From assembly GCF_014204415.1 (NCBI RefSeq), contig NZ_JACHLE010000001.1, positions 1,736,001 to 1,800,000 on the forward strand: a stretch of DNA of 64,000 nt. The letters run 5' to 3'. This document shows, in pieces, positions 1 through 8,931 of the stretch. Within the stretch, counting starts at the first letter, position 1. Each line of letters begins with the position of its first letter. Both the position numbers and the translations under genes were made by a program. The DNA comes from Chryseobacterium defluvii (GTDB taxonomy: Bacteria > Bacteroidota > Bacteroidia > Flavobacteriales > Weeksellaceae). The notes beneath the pieces are model-generated. The model was given only the letters and a program-made list of their open reading frames with translations. It was not told the DNA's origin and did not search any database.

Positions 1-495
1 CAGGAAACACTGGAAATTTTGCCTGACGAAAGTGCCGGAAGCCTTCATGATCGGTTAATGGAAATGGGAGCTAAACTCGTTGTAAAAACCCTTAACGGAT
101 TATCTGAAAATTCTATTGAAGAAAGGCCACAGCCTCAGGTGGAACATCCTAAGAATGCTTATAAGATTTTCAAGGAAGATACCCGGATCAATTGGGATGC
201 CCTCTCTAAAACGGTCCATCAGTTTATTTTAGGAATGTCTCCTTACCCTGCGGCATTTACCACATTAAAAATAGGAGAAGAAGAAAAAGGGCTAAAGATC
301 TTCGGAGGCAAATTTGAAATTTCAGATCATGGAAAAGCTCCGGGAACTTTGGATATTTCAAAAAACGATCTTAAAATCTATACAAAAGACGGTATATACC
401 ATCCTTTAGAGCTGCAATTGGAAGGAAAGAAAAGAATGAACAGTAAAGATTTTCTGAATGGTTTCAGAAATTTTGACGAAATAAAAATGGCTTGA
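1..495 (+). CDS. fmt: Methionyl-tRNA formyltransferase, C-terminal part (5' end outside window)
   Basis: The reading frame is open from the first base, so only the C-terminal 164 residues are present. The protein formylates the amino group of initiator Met-tRNA. The visible part covers the end of the catalytic domain (GSLHDRLMEMGAKL) and the C-terminal tRNA-binding OB-fold domain, which starts with an INWDALSKTVHQFILGMSPYP-type stretch. That stretch is typical of Fmt, where a W followed by the hinge to the second domain is conserved. The stop codon lies inside a terminator hairpin. Identification is by recognition of the family pattern; the N-terminal formyl-THF site cannot be seen. Confidence 0.9.
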   Translation, partial: QETLEILPDESAGSLHDRLMEMGAKLVVKTLNGLSENSIEERPQPQVEHPKNAYKIFKEDTRINWDALSKTVHQFILGMSPYPAAFTTLKIGEEEKGLKIFGGKFEISDHGKAPGTLDISKNDLKIYTKDGIYHPLELQLEGKKRMNSKDFLNGFRNFDEIKMA

Positions 496-513
496 TAAAT
501 CAAGCCATTTTTA
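483..513 (+). terminator. Intrinsic terminator of fmt, overlapping its stop codon
   Basis: A perfect 14-bp inverted repeat (483-496 with 499-512; core ATGGCTTGAT / ATCAAGCCAT) ends in a T run. The TGA stop of fmt lies within the left arm. Confidence 0.85.
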
Positions 514-583
514 TTTCGTCAAAGTCAATGATCAAAAGAACTGCTCATATTAAAATTTACAATTCACCATTGCCTATTCACTT

Positions 584-1705
584 TTATAATTGAACCATTT
601 CGGTTACCTCCACATCATATCCTCCTACCTGTGGTTTTATATTCGGATTTTGAGTAATTACTTTAAATTTATTGATCCCCAGATTCTTTAAGATCTGTGT
701 CCCGATCCCGTAATCCCTGTAATTATAAGCCAACGTAGGGTGCCGCTCCTGGCCATCCTGATAATTCAGGAACTGCTGTAGCTTTCTCAGTGTATTTTCA
801 GAATTTGAAACATTGTTGATGAAAATAATAGCTCCTTTCCCTTCTTCATTAATCATTCCGGTTACTTTTTCCAACAGAGGTTTTTCACCGTTATTCAATC
901 TCGTTAAAACATCAAAATAAGAATCAGAAGACTGTACCCTTACCAGGATAGGCTCATCTACAGTCCAGGTTCCTTTGGTTAATGCAAAATGGATCTGATC
1001 GTTTGAAGTTTCCCTGAAAGCAAAAAAATCAAATTCCCCGTAGTGGGTCTTTACTTTTCTTTCTTCCAGTCTGTCTATAAGATTTCCTTTTTTAAGCTGA
1101 TAATGGATCAGGTCTTCAATGGAAACTATTTTTATATTGTGCTTTTGGGCAAAAATATAGAGCTCGGGCAGGCGGGACATGCTTCCGTCTTCATTCATGA
1201 TCTCACAGATCACTCCCCCTTCCTTTAAACCGGCAAGATGAGTAAGATCGATGGCAGCTTCGGTATGGCCTGCTCTTTTCAAAACACCTCCTTTTCTTGC
1301 ACGAAGCGGGAAAATATGCCCGGGCCTCATGAAATCGGTAGGTTTTGATTTCTCGTCCATCAGTGCCAAAATGGTTTTGGCCCTGTCCCCTGCGGAAATT
1401 CCGGTAGAGGTACCATTTCCCAAAAGGTCTACAGATACTGTAAAAGCAGTTTCTTTAGGATCGCTGCTTCTGCTCACCATGATATCCAAGCCTAGTTCGT
1501 CACATCTTTTTTCAGGAAGCGGCACACAGATCAGTCCCCTTCCGTGAACAGCCATAAAGTTGATGATCTCAGGAGTGGTAAGCTCTGCAGCGCAAAGAAA
1601 GTCTCCTTCATTTTCCCTGTCTTCATCATCCACCACTATGATTACTTTTCCGGTTTTAAGGTCTTCTATAGCCTCCGGAATAGTATTTAATTTAATATCA
1701 GACAT
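584..1705 (-). CDS. ribB: 3,4-dihydroxy-2-butanone-4-phosphate synthase with a degenerate GTP cyclohydrolase II domain (RibBA type)
   Basis: Riboflavin synthesis, cytoplasm. The N-terminal ~205 residues are a complete RibB domain: the acidic DDEDRENEGD loop, HGRGLICVP and RAGHTEAAIDL are all present, so ribulose 5-phosphate conversion should work. The C-terminal ~165 residues have the RibA fold ending in RDYGIGTQIL and GGYDVEVTE. The zinc site usually written HSECLTGD..RCDCG reads VQSSDSYFDVLTRLNNG here, with all three zinc cysteines gone, and the GRGIGL segment is also lost. The RibA half is therefore predicted to be inactive and perhaps structural. A separate ribA is expected elsewhere in the genome. 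The length (373 aa) is slightly below usual RibBA. Confidence 0.92.
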   Translation of the reverse strand: MSDIKLNTIPEAIEDLKTGKVIIVVDDEDRENEGDFLCAAELTTPEIINFMAVHGRGLICVPLPEKRCDELGLDIMVSRSSDPKETAFTVSVDLLGNGTSTGISAGDRAKTILALMDEKSKPTDFMRPGHIFPLRARKGGVLKRAGHTEAAIDLTHLAGLKEGGVICEIMNEDGSMSRLPELYIFAQKHNIKIVSIEDLIHYQLKKGNLIDRLEERKVKTHYGEFDFFAFRETSNDQIHFALTKGTWTVDEPILVRVQSSDSYFDVLTRLNNGEKPLLEKVTGMINEEGKGAIIFINNVSNSENTLRKLQQFLNYQDGQERHPTLAYNYRDYGIGTQILKNLGINKFKVITQNPNIKPQVGGYDVEVTEMVQL

Positions 1706-1774
1706 TTTTACTTTTTAAATTTGTGCAAAGATACTTATAAAAACAGGCATCTGCCAATTAATATAAACGGTTTG

Positions 1775-2779
1775 TTACGCTTTGAATAAAGAGTCGGCTG
1801 CCTCCCTGAAAATCCTGTAAGATTCCAGTCTTTTCCGATGATCATAAATATGAGAATTGATGATGAGCTCATCCACATTAAATCTTTCCTGAAAGTTTTT
1901 AAGCTTCTCTTCGATCTCAGATTGATTTCCAATGAAACTATATCTTAATTTTTGTAAAACAGCAGCCTTTTCCATGGGCGACCATATTTCATCCATATCA
2001 GCAACAGGCGGGGCAAAAGGTTTCCTGTCATTCCTTATAATATTGATAAATGCCTGGAATAAGGTAGTGGAAAGCAGATGTGCCTCCTCTGAGGTCTCTG
2101 CGGCAATTCCGTTGACACAGGCCATCATATAAGGTTGAGCCAATTGCTTTGAAGGTTCAAAGTTCTCTCTGTAAATATTGAGAGCCATTTCCATCTGTTC
2201 AGGAGCAAAATGCCCTGCAAAAGCATACGGAAGCCCCAGTTCGGCAGCAAGCCATGCACTGTCTGTGCTTGATCCCAAAATGTATAACGGAATATCCAGC
2301 CCTTCGCCCGGTATGGCACGAACCAAAGCCCCGGAATTTTCTTTAGAGAAATACGTCTGCAATTCTAAGATCTGCCTTGGAAACTGCTGATTGATCATTG
2401 CCGGATTCCTCCCTAAGGCCTGTGCTGTTAAACCGTCTGTTCCGGGTGCTCTTCCTAACCCCAGATCAATTCTTCCCGGAAAAAGGGATTCCAAAGTCCC
2501 GAACTGTTCGGCAATCACCAAAGAGCTGTGATTAGGGAGCATAATTCCTCCGGAACCTACCCTGATCGTTTTCGTTCCGTTTGCAATAAATCCAATAAGC
2601 ACGGAGGTCGCCGAACTGGCAATACTTGCCATATTATGATGCTCGGCAAGCCAGAATCTTTTATAATTTAATCCTTCAACATAATTGGCCAAAGATAAAC
2701 TGTCCTGGAAGCTATCATGGATGCTTTTTTCCTGTTTCACGGGAGCAAGATCCAGAACAGAGAGTTCAAAGTTTTTCAT
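1775..2779 (-). CDS. LLM-class (luciferase-like) flavin-dependent oxidoreductase, MsnO8/YhbW-like
   Basis: Bacterial luciferase-fold monooxygenase of 334 residues that would use reduced FMN; the substrate is unknown. Family marks include LSVLDLAPV at the N-terminus, FWLAEHHNM around residue 42, the IRVGSGGIMLPNHSSLVIAEQF segment and GRIDLGLGRAPGTD, all typical of the MsnO8-type subgroup of LLM oxidoreductases. It lies on the same strand as ribBA, 69 bp upstream. A flavin enzyme beside a flavin-synthesis gene is suggestive but not proof of a functional link. Confidence 0.85.
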   Translation of the reverse strand: MKNFELSVLDLAPVKQEKSIHDSFQDSLSLANYVEGLNYKRFWLAEHHNMASIASSATSVLIGFIANGTKTIRVGSGGIMLPNHSSLVIAEQFGTLESLFPGRIDLGLGRAPGTDGLTAQALGRNPAMINQQFPRQILELQTYFSKENSGALVRAIPGEGLDIPLYILGSSTDSAWLAAELGLPYAFAGHFAPEQMEMALNIYRENFEPSKQLAQPYMMACVNGIAAETSEEAHLLSTTLFQAFINIIRNDRKPFAPPVADMDEIWSPMEKAAVLQKLRYSFIGNQSEIEEKLKNFQERFNVDELIINSHIYDHRKRLESYRIFREAADSLFKA

Positions 2780-2932
2780 AATTTTAAATTAGCAGGCTGA
2801 AAACCTTAAACAAATTTAAATTATAAAAACCTATCGGGAGGCTTTTTATTATTGATAAGACTGATTGATAAGGTGAGCAAAAACTATTGAAAATGTCATT
2901 AAATTTCATTCCATTTTTGCATCTGAAACTAT

Positions 2933-2940
2933 TATATTTG
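2933..2940 (+). promoter_or_regulatory. Bacteroidota -7 promoter box immediately before the ATG at 2945
   Basis: TATATTTG matches the TAnnTTTG consensus of Bacteroidota sigma-ABfr promoters. Only 4 nt separate it from the start codon, so the transcript may be leaderless. No good -33 TTG is seen at the ideal distance. Confidence 0.5.
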
Positions 2941-2944
2941 AATC

Positions 2945-3433
2945 ATGGGAATAATAGTAAGCTATGAAGTAATTAATAATCCGAAAATAATTTCAGAGAT
3001 TGAAAAGAATAAAAATACGGATTTTGAAATTGAAATTTTTTTGGATCAAAATAAAATATACATTCAATCATTTCCCTCTTTTGTAAAAAGCTGGAATCCT
3101 CTATATTCACTCCTCAATAAAATATCCGAAAATAATATTTTCAATAAGCTGAGCAGGTATGAATCGGGGGTTGAATTTAATGAGTACACAAAAATATTCA
3201 GTAATGATGAAGTAGAAATCTTATTTAATATACTTGAAAAAATCTCTACTCATGATATCATGGATCGTCTTAAGGATGAATCTTTAAAAAATAAAATTTC
3301 TAAAGAGGACGGTTACCACATGGAAGATATTTTTCATCGGGATTCCATTCTTTTTGAATTTCAGGAATTGAAAAAAGCTTTTAACACTGCTTTTAACGAA
3401 AACTCTCAAGTGGTTCAGATATTGTTTCCTTAA
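2945..3433 (+). CDS. Hypothetical protein, possibly DUF1877-like
   Basis: A 162-residue soluble protein with no signal peptide. It starts MGIIVSYEVI and is rich in Lys, Asn, Ile and Glu. The C-terminal stretch (FEFQELKKAFNTAF followed by QVVQILF) resembles the end of DUF1877/YfbM-type proteins, where a helix precedes a final beta strand. The resemblance is weak. The gene is a single unit with its own -7 box and faces the helicase gene, with 16 bp between the stops. Base composition is more AT-rich than the neighbours. Function unknown. Confidence 0.65.
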   Translation: MGIIVSYEVINNPKIISEIEKNKNTDFEIEIFLDQNKIYIQSFPSFVKSWNPLYSLLNKISENNIFNKLSRYESGVEFNEYTKIFSNDEVEILFNILEKISTHDIMDRLKDESLKNKISKEDGYHMEDIFHRDSILFEFQELKKAFNTAFNENSQVVQILFP

Positions 3434-3449
3434 AATTTAAATCAAAATA

Positions 3450-5576
3450 TTATTCTCTTTTTTCCTTCTTATAATTGTAATGATTTAAAAGAATCCTGAT
3501 CTCATTAAACTCAAAATCATTTGGTAAAGCACTCTTCCATTCCGTTAAGGTCTGATATTGTTTTTTATCAAATTCTTCTTCAAATACTTTGATCTTATCC
3601 GCTGTAATTACCCTTGAAATATCCAGCAATCCCTGTTCTGCAAATTTCGCCAGGTGCCCGATCACCGTTTCCTTCACCAATCCCCTTTCTAGGGCAATCT
3701 CCGCAATGGTTTTCCCCTGCTCAAATAACTGGAAAGTAAGGACCTGTGACGGAACCTTGGCAATCTTCAGATTAACTTCTTTATTATTTTTCTCATCCAG
3801 AAGTTTGGTATCCAGCAGATGAATACTTTTTAAGCTGTTCAGGTATTCTTCAGTATCTTCCAGCCATCTCCTGAATTCTTCATTATAGTGTTTTAAGCCT
3901 TTAGCCCCTTTTATTTCAGCATAAAAATCTTTTAAAGGGCTAAATATCTTTTCATTGATTTCCTTAAAGAAAAAATTAACGGCTCCTTTGGCTTTACTTT
4001 CAATCTCAGACCATTCTTCTTTCTGATCGATAAAATTGGAGACCTTCTGAAACAATATCCTTTCGAGCTTTTCAAAAATCTTTCCCAGATTGGCGGCATC
4101 CTGTTTTAATTGATGATATAACTGATTCACCTTTAAATGATCGATACTTTTGGTCGTAACGGATAATGCATTCCAGTCTTCCACTTCCTGCAAAAACCAC
4201 ATACAATCTATTGTACGGAGCACCTTCCGGATGCTGTAATCATATTTCTCCTGATTCAAAATAGTTTCCACATGGTCATTCGCAAAGGTATTTCCCTGGA
4301 ACTGCAGGATCCTGCTATCTTTAAAGATCACTTCAGGAGTGATTTTAGATTTCAATACGATCCCTTCCAATGTTCTGCAACGCGAAAGCGCCACATACAC
4401 CTGCCCTGCCGTAAAGCTTTTTCCGGCATCAATGATAACTTTATCGAAAGTTAATCCCTGGCTTTTATGAATGGTTACCGCCCAAGCCAGCTTGATGGGG
4501 AATTGCTCAAAACTTCCCAATGTCTCTTCTTTGATATTCTTTTCAGCATCAAGAAAATATTTCTTTTGTTCCCAGACTTCTTTTTTGACGACAATCTCCC
4601 GTTCGCTGCCATCCAGGATCACCCGGATCTCGTTTTCATCCAGAACGGAAATTTCCCCCAGCTTTCCATTAAAATATTTTTTATCAGGAGAAGTATCATT
4701 CCTGATGAACATGATCTGCGCCCCTACTTTTAATTCCAGAAACTGGTCATTAGGGAACTGGTTTTCTTTAAACTCGCCAAAAAGCTTTGCCTCATAAATA
4801 GAAGCACTGGTTTTGATCCCGGCCAGTTTTTCCTGGTTGATCTCATCAGCCATTTTGTTATGGGAACAGAGATATACATAGGATTCCCCTCCCGGCTCAA
4901 ATCCGGGGTCATACCTTTCATTCAGGTGGTCAAAATCAATATGGGCAACATCTCCGTCACGGATCGCATTTAAAATTTCTAAAAATTCTTCATCAGACTG
5001 CCGGTAGACTTTAGTCAGTTCAATCGTTATTAACGGGATTTCTTTTACGGCATGGCTATCAAAGAAAAACGGAGAATGGTAATACTGCTTTAAGATCTGC
5101 TCATCCCGCACCACAGGCGGAAGCTGATACAGATCCCCAATGAACAACATCTGCACGCCGCCAAATCTCTGGTTATTCCTTCTGATGAATCTCAGGGAAA
5201 AATCCATCATATCCAGAATATCGGCTCTCAGCATAGACACCTCATCAATGATGACGATCTCGACCTCTCTTAAAAGCTTGAGTTTATCTTTCCTGTATTT
5301 AAAATGAGGCATCAGGTCGGCAATATTCATGGCCAGACTTCCGTCAATTCTTTCAGTGGTGGGTACAAACGTTCTTAAAGGCAATCCGAACATTGAATGA
5401 ATGGTAACCCCGCCAGCATTGATTGCAGCAATGCCTGTAGGTGCTACTACAATATGCTTTTTCCTGGTTTTCTTTACAAAATCGTTAAGAAAAGTGGTTT
5501 TACCGGTCCCAGCCCTTCCCGTAAGAAAAACACTTCTGTTGGTATGCTCTATTAAGTCAAAAAAATGATCATTCAT
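3450..5576 (-). CDS. PIF1-family ATP-dependent DNA helicase with C-terminal HTH domain
   Basis: Superfamily 1B helicase of 708 residues. From the chosen ATG at 5576 the protein begins MNDHFFDLIEH, followed by the Walker A loop GRAGTGKTT (about residues 19-27), the Walker B IIDEVSML, MLFIGDLYQLPPV (motif III), and near residue 370 the motif AWAVTIHKSQGLTFDKVIID with QVYVALSRCRTLEG (motifs V/VI). The last ~60 residues (LFEQGKTIAEIALERGL.KETVIGHLAKF) form a winged-helix/RQC-like HTH_40 domain, as in many Bacteroidota PIF1 proteins. The frame stays open upstream to 5834, but that stretch is hydrophobic nonsense overlapping the lipoprotein gene on the other strand, so the internal ATG is preferred. 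Probably acts in unwinding G-quadruplex or fork structures. Confidence 0.9.
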   Translation of the reverse strand: MNDHFFDLIEHTNRSVFLTGRAGTGKTTFLNDFVKKTRKKHIVVAPTGIAAINAGGVTIHSMFGLPLRTFVPTTERIDGSLAMNIADLMPHFKYRKDKLKLLREVEIVIIDEVSMLRADILDMMDFSLRFIRRNNQRFGGVQMLFIGDLYQLPPVVRDEQILKQYYHSPFFFDSHAVKEIPLITIELTKVYRQSDEEFLEILNAIRDGDVAHIDFDHLNERYDPGFEPGGESYVYLCSHNKMADEINQEKLAGIKTSASIYEAKLFGEFKENQFPNDQFLELKVGAQIMFIRNDTSPDKKYFNGKLGEISVLDENEIRVILDGSEREIVVKKEVWEQKKYFLDAEKNIKEETLGSFEQFPIKLAWAVTIHKSQGLTFDKVIIDAGKSFTAGQVYVALSRCRTLEGIVLKSKITPEVIFKDSRILQFQGNTFANDHVETILNQEKYDYSIRKVLRTIDCMWFLQEVEDWNALSVTTKSIDHLKVNQLYHQLKQDAANLGKIFEKLERILFQKVSNFIDQKEEWSEIESKAKGAVNFFFKEINEKIFSPLKDFYAEIKGAKGLKHYNEEFRRWLEDTEEYLNSLKSIHLLDTKLLDEKNNKEVNLKIAKVPSQVLTFQLFEQGKTIAEIALERGLVKETVIGHLAKFAEQGLLDISRVITADKIKVFEEEFDKKQYQTLTEWKSALPNDFEFNEIRILLNHYNYKKEKRE

Positions 5577-5655
5577 CACCGCCAAAATTACGGAAATGAA
5601 TTTGAAAATCCTGTAATGGCATACATTTTGAAAATTCCAGAATACAAAAATTTTT

Positions 5656-6096
5656 ATGAAAAGAATATTCCTGCATGCTCCGGTACTGGTTTTGATCTTT
5701 ATAACCAGCTTACTTTCCTGTAAAACAGCAATCAATATGGATGCTAACCTTCCAAAGGATATTTCGGAAAAGCCTGTGGATGAGAGCAGCCAGAGATATG
5801 ACAACGCCCAGCTTGATAAGCTAAAGGCCGCCATAGAATCGGAAATTGCCAGAGAAAAATGTATTGATCCGGCTGAATGGACATTTTCACCCGTAGGGTC
5901 AAAAGCCTGCGGCGGACCGGTTTCTTATATTGCTTATCCTAAAAAGCTTGAATCCGGCATTTTGCCCAAGATACAGGATTACACTAACAAAATGGCTGAA
6001 TACAATAAAAAATATAATATCACATCGGACTGTATGATGGCAACCCCGCCTTCATCGGTCAAATGTGAGAATGAAAAAGCCGTTTTAATCTATTAA
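5656..6096 (+). CDS. Putative lipoprotein, cysteine-containing, unknown function
   Basis: A 146-residue protein with a lipoprotein signal: basic start MKRIF, hydrophobic core, then LLSC at about residues 19-22. The mature part has a charged helix (NAQLDKLKAAIESEIAREKC) and a compact region with conserved-looking Cys residues (REKCIDP, SKACGGPVSYIAY, SDCMMATPPSSVKCEN), probably two disulfides in the periplasm. I recognise it only as a small secreted protein type frequent in Flavobacteriia. It is divergent from the helicase gene and ends before a strong bidirectional terminator. Confidence 0.75.
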   Translation: MKRIFLHAPVLVLIFITSLLSCKTAINMDANLPKDISEKPVDESSQRYDNAQLDKLKAAIESEIAREKCIDPAEWTFSPVGSKACGGPVSYIAYPKKLESGILPKIQDYTNKMAEYNKKYNITSDCMMATPPSSVKCENEKAVLIY

Positions 6097-6145
6097 TTGA
6101 TAAAACTCACAGATGACTAAAACCCTTGGGTAGCCACTAAGAATA

Positions 6146-6181
6146 AAAAAGCTCCGTCTGACATCAGACGGAGCTTTTTTT
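6146..6181. terminator. Bidirectional terminator between convergent genes
   Basis: A 17-bp perfect stem (6146-6162 with 6165-6181, loop CA; core GCTCCGTCTGA) flanked by an A run on the left and a T run on the right. It serves the lipoprotein gene on + and the hexapeptide protein gene on -, whose stop codon touches it. Confidence 0.93.
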
Positions 6182-6707
6182 ATTTTGTTATTTCTTCTTT
6201 ATACCATGAGGAGTATTTCACATAATTATTGGCAATCCTGTTGACCTCGCCTTCCAGCAGCTGTGTTGAAATGTCTTTGATCTTTTTTGCAGGAACACCA
6301 CCCCAGACTTCTCCCGATTTGATATGGGTTCCCTGGGTAACTACAGAACCTGCTCCCACAATGGAATTCTCTTCCACAAGGCAGTCATCCATTACAATCG
6401 CTCCCATTCCGATGAGGACATTATCCCTAATCGTACACCCGTGAACAATTGCATTATGGCCAATGGAAACGTTACTCCCAATATTTAAAGGATGTTTCTG
6501 ATAGGTGCAATGCAGCATTGCATTATCCTGAACGTTTACTTTATCTCCCATTTTAATATAGTGAACATCTCCCCTGATCACTGCATTGTACCATATACTG
6601 CAGTCTTTTCCCATGACCACATCACCGATCACGGTTGCTGTTTCGGCTAAAAAAGTATTTTCCCCGATCTGCGGTGCCTTTCCTAAAAGTTCTTTTACAA
6701 GTGCCAT
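6180..6707 (-). CDS. Gamma-carbonic-anhydrase-like hexapeptide-repeat protein
   Basis: A 175-residue left-handed beta-helix protein of the PaaY/CaiE/gamma-CA group. The hexapeptide repeats run from about residue 15 to 140 (IGDVVMG, IGHNAIVHGC, VLIGMGAIVMDD, SIVGAGSVVT), and a short C-terminal helix follows. The three metal-binding histidines of the family are plausible in MLHCT, IGHNAIVHGC. Members may hydrate CO2 or act as thioesterase/acyltransferase; the sequence does not decide. It stands alone on the minus strand. Confidence 0.85.
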   Translation of the reverse strand: MALVKELLGKAPQIGENTFLAETATVIGDVVMGKDCSIWYNAVIRGDVHYIKMGDKVNVQDNAMLHCTYQKHPLNIGSNVSIGHNAIVHGCTIRDNVLIGMGAIVMDDCLVEENSIVGAGSVVTQGTHIKSGEVWGGVPAKKIKDISTQLLEGEVNRIANNYVKYSSWYKEEITK

Positions 6708-6829
6708 AATTTTAATTTGAAAATTTGAAAATGAGCCGATTTGAAAATTTAATGCCTGTCTTACAATCTTAAATCATGATGATAGCAAAAATCTAATTTC
6801 CAATCTCTGGCTTCTAATTTCTAATTGCG

Positions 6830-6837
6830 TATTTTTG
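6830..6837 (+). promoter_or_regulatory. -7 promoter box of the Nfu-type gene
   Basis: TATTTTTG fits TAnnTTTG. The in-frame TTG at 6835 lies inside this box, which argues that translation starts at the ATG at 6859. Confidence 0.5.
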
Positions 6838-6858
6838 TATCTCAAATTTAACGAAAAA

Positions 6859-7737
6859 ATGCATACCATAATTATAGAGCCAACCGAAAACCCGAAAGTG
6901 ATGAAATTTGTAACGGATTACAACATGATTCCGGGATCTTTAGAGTTGGACAGAAATTCGGATATATCTGAAATTCCTCTTGCACAGGAGCTTTTCAATT
7001 ATCCTTTTGTGGAAAGAATTTTCATTACAGCCAATTTTGTGGCAGTTGCCAAGCAGGATACTGTAGAATGGGAACATGTAGCGGAAAACCTTAAAAATGT
7101 AATTGAAGATGAATTATTGGCCAATCCAAGAATTTATCTCCAGAAGAGAAAGGAAATGTACCAGATCTATGCGGAAATGACCCCGAATCCTAACGTAATG
7201 AAGTTTGTTTCCAGCAAGCTGCTGATGGAAGGTTTCGTAGAGGTAAAATCCAGAGATGAAGCAGAAGGAGTTCCTTTGGCACAGGCTGTTTTTAATGAAT
7301 TCGATTTTGCACAGGAAGTATTCATTTCTGATAATTTTGTGGCAGTTACAAAAAATAATACGGTAGAATGGCATCAGATCATGATGGCTGTTCGTGGTTT
7401 CATTGCTGAATATTTGCAAAATGGAGGTGTAATTTCTAATCTTGAGCCTCAAAAACATGAAAATCCGGTGGAAAAGATCATTAACAGAGATTATACCGAT
7501 GATGAACAAAAAATTTCCGATATATTAAATGAATATGTTGCTCCTGCAGTGGAAAATGACGGCGGAAAAATTTCATTAATTGAATATGATGAAGTTTCCA
7601 AGACCGCAAAAATGCTTTTACAGGGAGCCTGCTCGGGATGTCCGAGTTCTACTGCCACATTGAAGAACGGGATCGAAAATATTTTAAAACAATTTGTACC
7701 GGATTTAGTAGAAAACGTGGAAGCCGTTAATGGTTAA
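6859..7737 (+). CDS. Nfu/NifU-family Fe-S scaffold protein with two N-terminal Nfu_N domains
   Basis: Iron-sulfur cluster carrier of 292 residues. Two tandem Nfu N-terminal domains are seen, each with the pattern P(T/N)ENP.VMKFV, I/GVPLAQ..FN and NFVAV..ttVEW (about residues 5-85 and 100-185). They are followed by a C-terminal NifU domain with the cluster ligands in GACSGCPSS near residue 255. Duplication of the N domain is usual in Bacteroidota. The ATG at 6859 is chosen because the upstream TTG sits in the promoter box. hemH follows 35 bp downstream, so the two could be co-transcribed; ferrochelatase and Fe-S supply both concern iron. Confidence 0.9.
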   Translation: MHTIIIEPTENPKVMKFVTDYNMIPGSLELDRNSDISEIPLAQELFNYPFVERIFITANFVAVAKQDTVEWEHVAENLKNVIEDELLANPRIYLQKRKEMYQIYAEMTPNPNVMKFVSSKLLMEGFVEVKSRDEAEGVPLAQAVFNEFDFAQEVFISDNFVAVTKNNTVEWHQIMMAVRGFIAEYLQNGGVISNLEPQKHENPVEKIINRDYTDDEQKISDILNEYVAPAVENDGGKISLIEYDEVSKTAKMLLQGACSGCPSSTATLKNGIENILKQFVPDLVENVEAVNG

Positions 7738-7772
7738 TTAGCTGACAGTTGATTGCTGGCAGTTTATAGTTA

Positions 7773-8864
7773 TTGTACAATATAAAACAAAAGAGCTTGG
7801 AGAAACAATTCCGGGAACCTGAAACCCAAAACTCTAAAAAAGGAATTTTATTAGTTAACCTTGGTTCGCCAAAATCTACAGATGTAGAAGACGTAAAGGA
7901 ATATCTTGACGAGTTTTTAATGGATGAAAGGGTTATTGATTACCGCTGGATCTTTCGTGCCCTTCTGGTTCGCGGGATAATTCTGAAAACCAGACCTGCA
8001 AAATCTGCGGAAGCTTATAAGACTGTCTGGACGGATGAAGGCTCTCCTTTGATCATTATTACACAAAAAATTCAGAAAAAACTCCAAAAACTGGTAGACG
8101 TTCCTGTAGAGATCGGAATGAGGTATGCTGAACCCAGTATTGAAAGAGGAATTCAAAAACTGGTTGATCAGGGAGTTTCCGAGATTGTTCTTTTCCCACT
8201 GTATCCCCAGTACGCCATGAGTACAACGGAAACCGTGATTGAAAAGGCCGAAGAAGTAAGAAAGAAAAAATTTCCGGGTGTAAAGATCAATTACATACAG
8301 CCGTTTTATAACAGGGATATTTATATCGACTGCCTCGCTGAAAGCATTAAGGAAAAGCTCCCGGAAAATTTTGATGTACTACAGTTTTCTTATCATGGTG
8401 TCCCTGAAAGACATATCTATAAAACAGACCCTTCGAATACCTGTAAAATTGATGACGCCAACTGCATCAACAGCAAAGTAGATGCCCATAATGCCTATTG
8501 CTACCGCCACCAATGTTATAAAACTACAGAAGCCGTTATTGCAAAAATCGGTTTGCCAAAAGAGAAAACCATTGTTTCTTTCCAATCCAGATTAGGAAAA
8601 GACAAATGGATCGAACCTTATACGGATGAGACATTGGAAACTATACCTAAAAAGGGAGTAAAGAACCTGGCTGTTGTTTGCCCTGCCTTCGTTTCGGATT
8701 GTCTGGAAACATTAGAAGAGATCTCCGAAGAAGGCAAAGAGCAGTTTTTGCATGCCGGTGGAGAGAATTTTCATTATATTCCATGTCTGAATGATGAGGA
8801 CCGGTGGATTAATGTTGTAAAGATTCTATGTAAAGAAAAACTGAATGATTTTTATTTAGTCTGA
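7773..8864 (+). CDS. hemH: Ferrochelatase (non-ATG start)
   Basis: Inserts Fe(II) into protoporphyrin IX in the last step of haem synthesis. Family marks: GILLVNLGSP at the N-terminus, the active-site QFSYHGVPERH near residue 207, and SFQSRLGKDKWIEPYT plus VCPAFVSDCLETLEEI in the C-terminal half. Four Cys lie close together (NTCKIDDANC, YCYRHQC), as in cluster-containing ferrochelatases. The frame has a TAG at 7767-7769 and no ATG before the conserved core, so initiation must be at TTG 7773 or, perhaps better, TTG 7797, giving 363 or 355 residues. A terminator follows. Confidence 0.93.
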   Translation: MYNIKQKSLEKQFREPETQNSKKGILLVNLGSPKSTDVEDVKEYLDEFLMDERVIDYRWIFRALLVRGIILKTRPAKSAEAYKTVWTDEGSPLIIITQKIQKKLQKLVDVPVEIGMRYAEPSIERGIQKLVDQGVSEIVLFPLYPQYAMSTTETVIEKAEEVRKKKFPGVKINYIQPFYNRDIYIDCLAESIKEKLPENFDVLQFSYHGVPERHIYKTDPSNTCKIDDANCINSKVDAHNAYCYRHQCYKTTEAVIAKIGLPKEKTIVSFQSRLGKDKWIEPYTDETLETIPKKGVKNLAVVCPAFVSDCLETLEEISEEGKEQFLHAGGENFHYIPCLNDEDRWINVVKILCKEKLNDFYLV

Positions 8865-8883
8865 TAAAACAAATGAAAATATT

Positions 8884-8912
8884 AAAACCTCCGGTAACCG
8901 GAGGTTTTATTT
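8884..8912 (+). terminator. Terminator after hemH
   Basis: Perfect 11-bp stem AAAACCTCCGG / CCGGAGGTTTT (8884-8894 with 8898-8908), loop TAA, followed by a T-rich tract. Confidence 0.9.
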
Positions 8913-8931
8913 TTATCTAATAATATTACGG

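Noticed and set aside
5577..5834. N-terminal extension of the helicase frame upstream of 5576
   Set aside because: It reads as a hydrophobic, composition-biased stretch overlapping the divergent lipoprotein gene, while the protein from ATG 5576 starts in the family manner.
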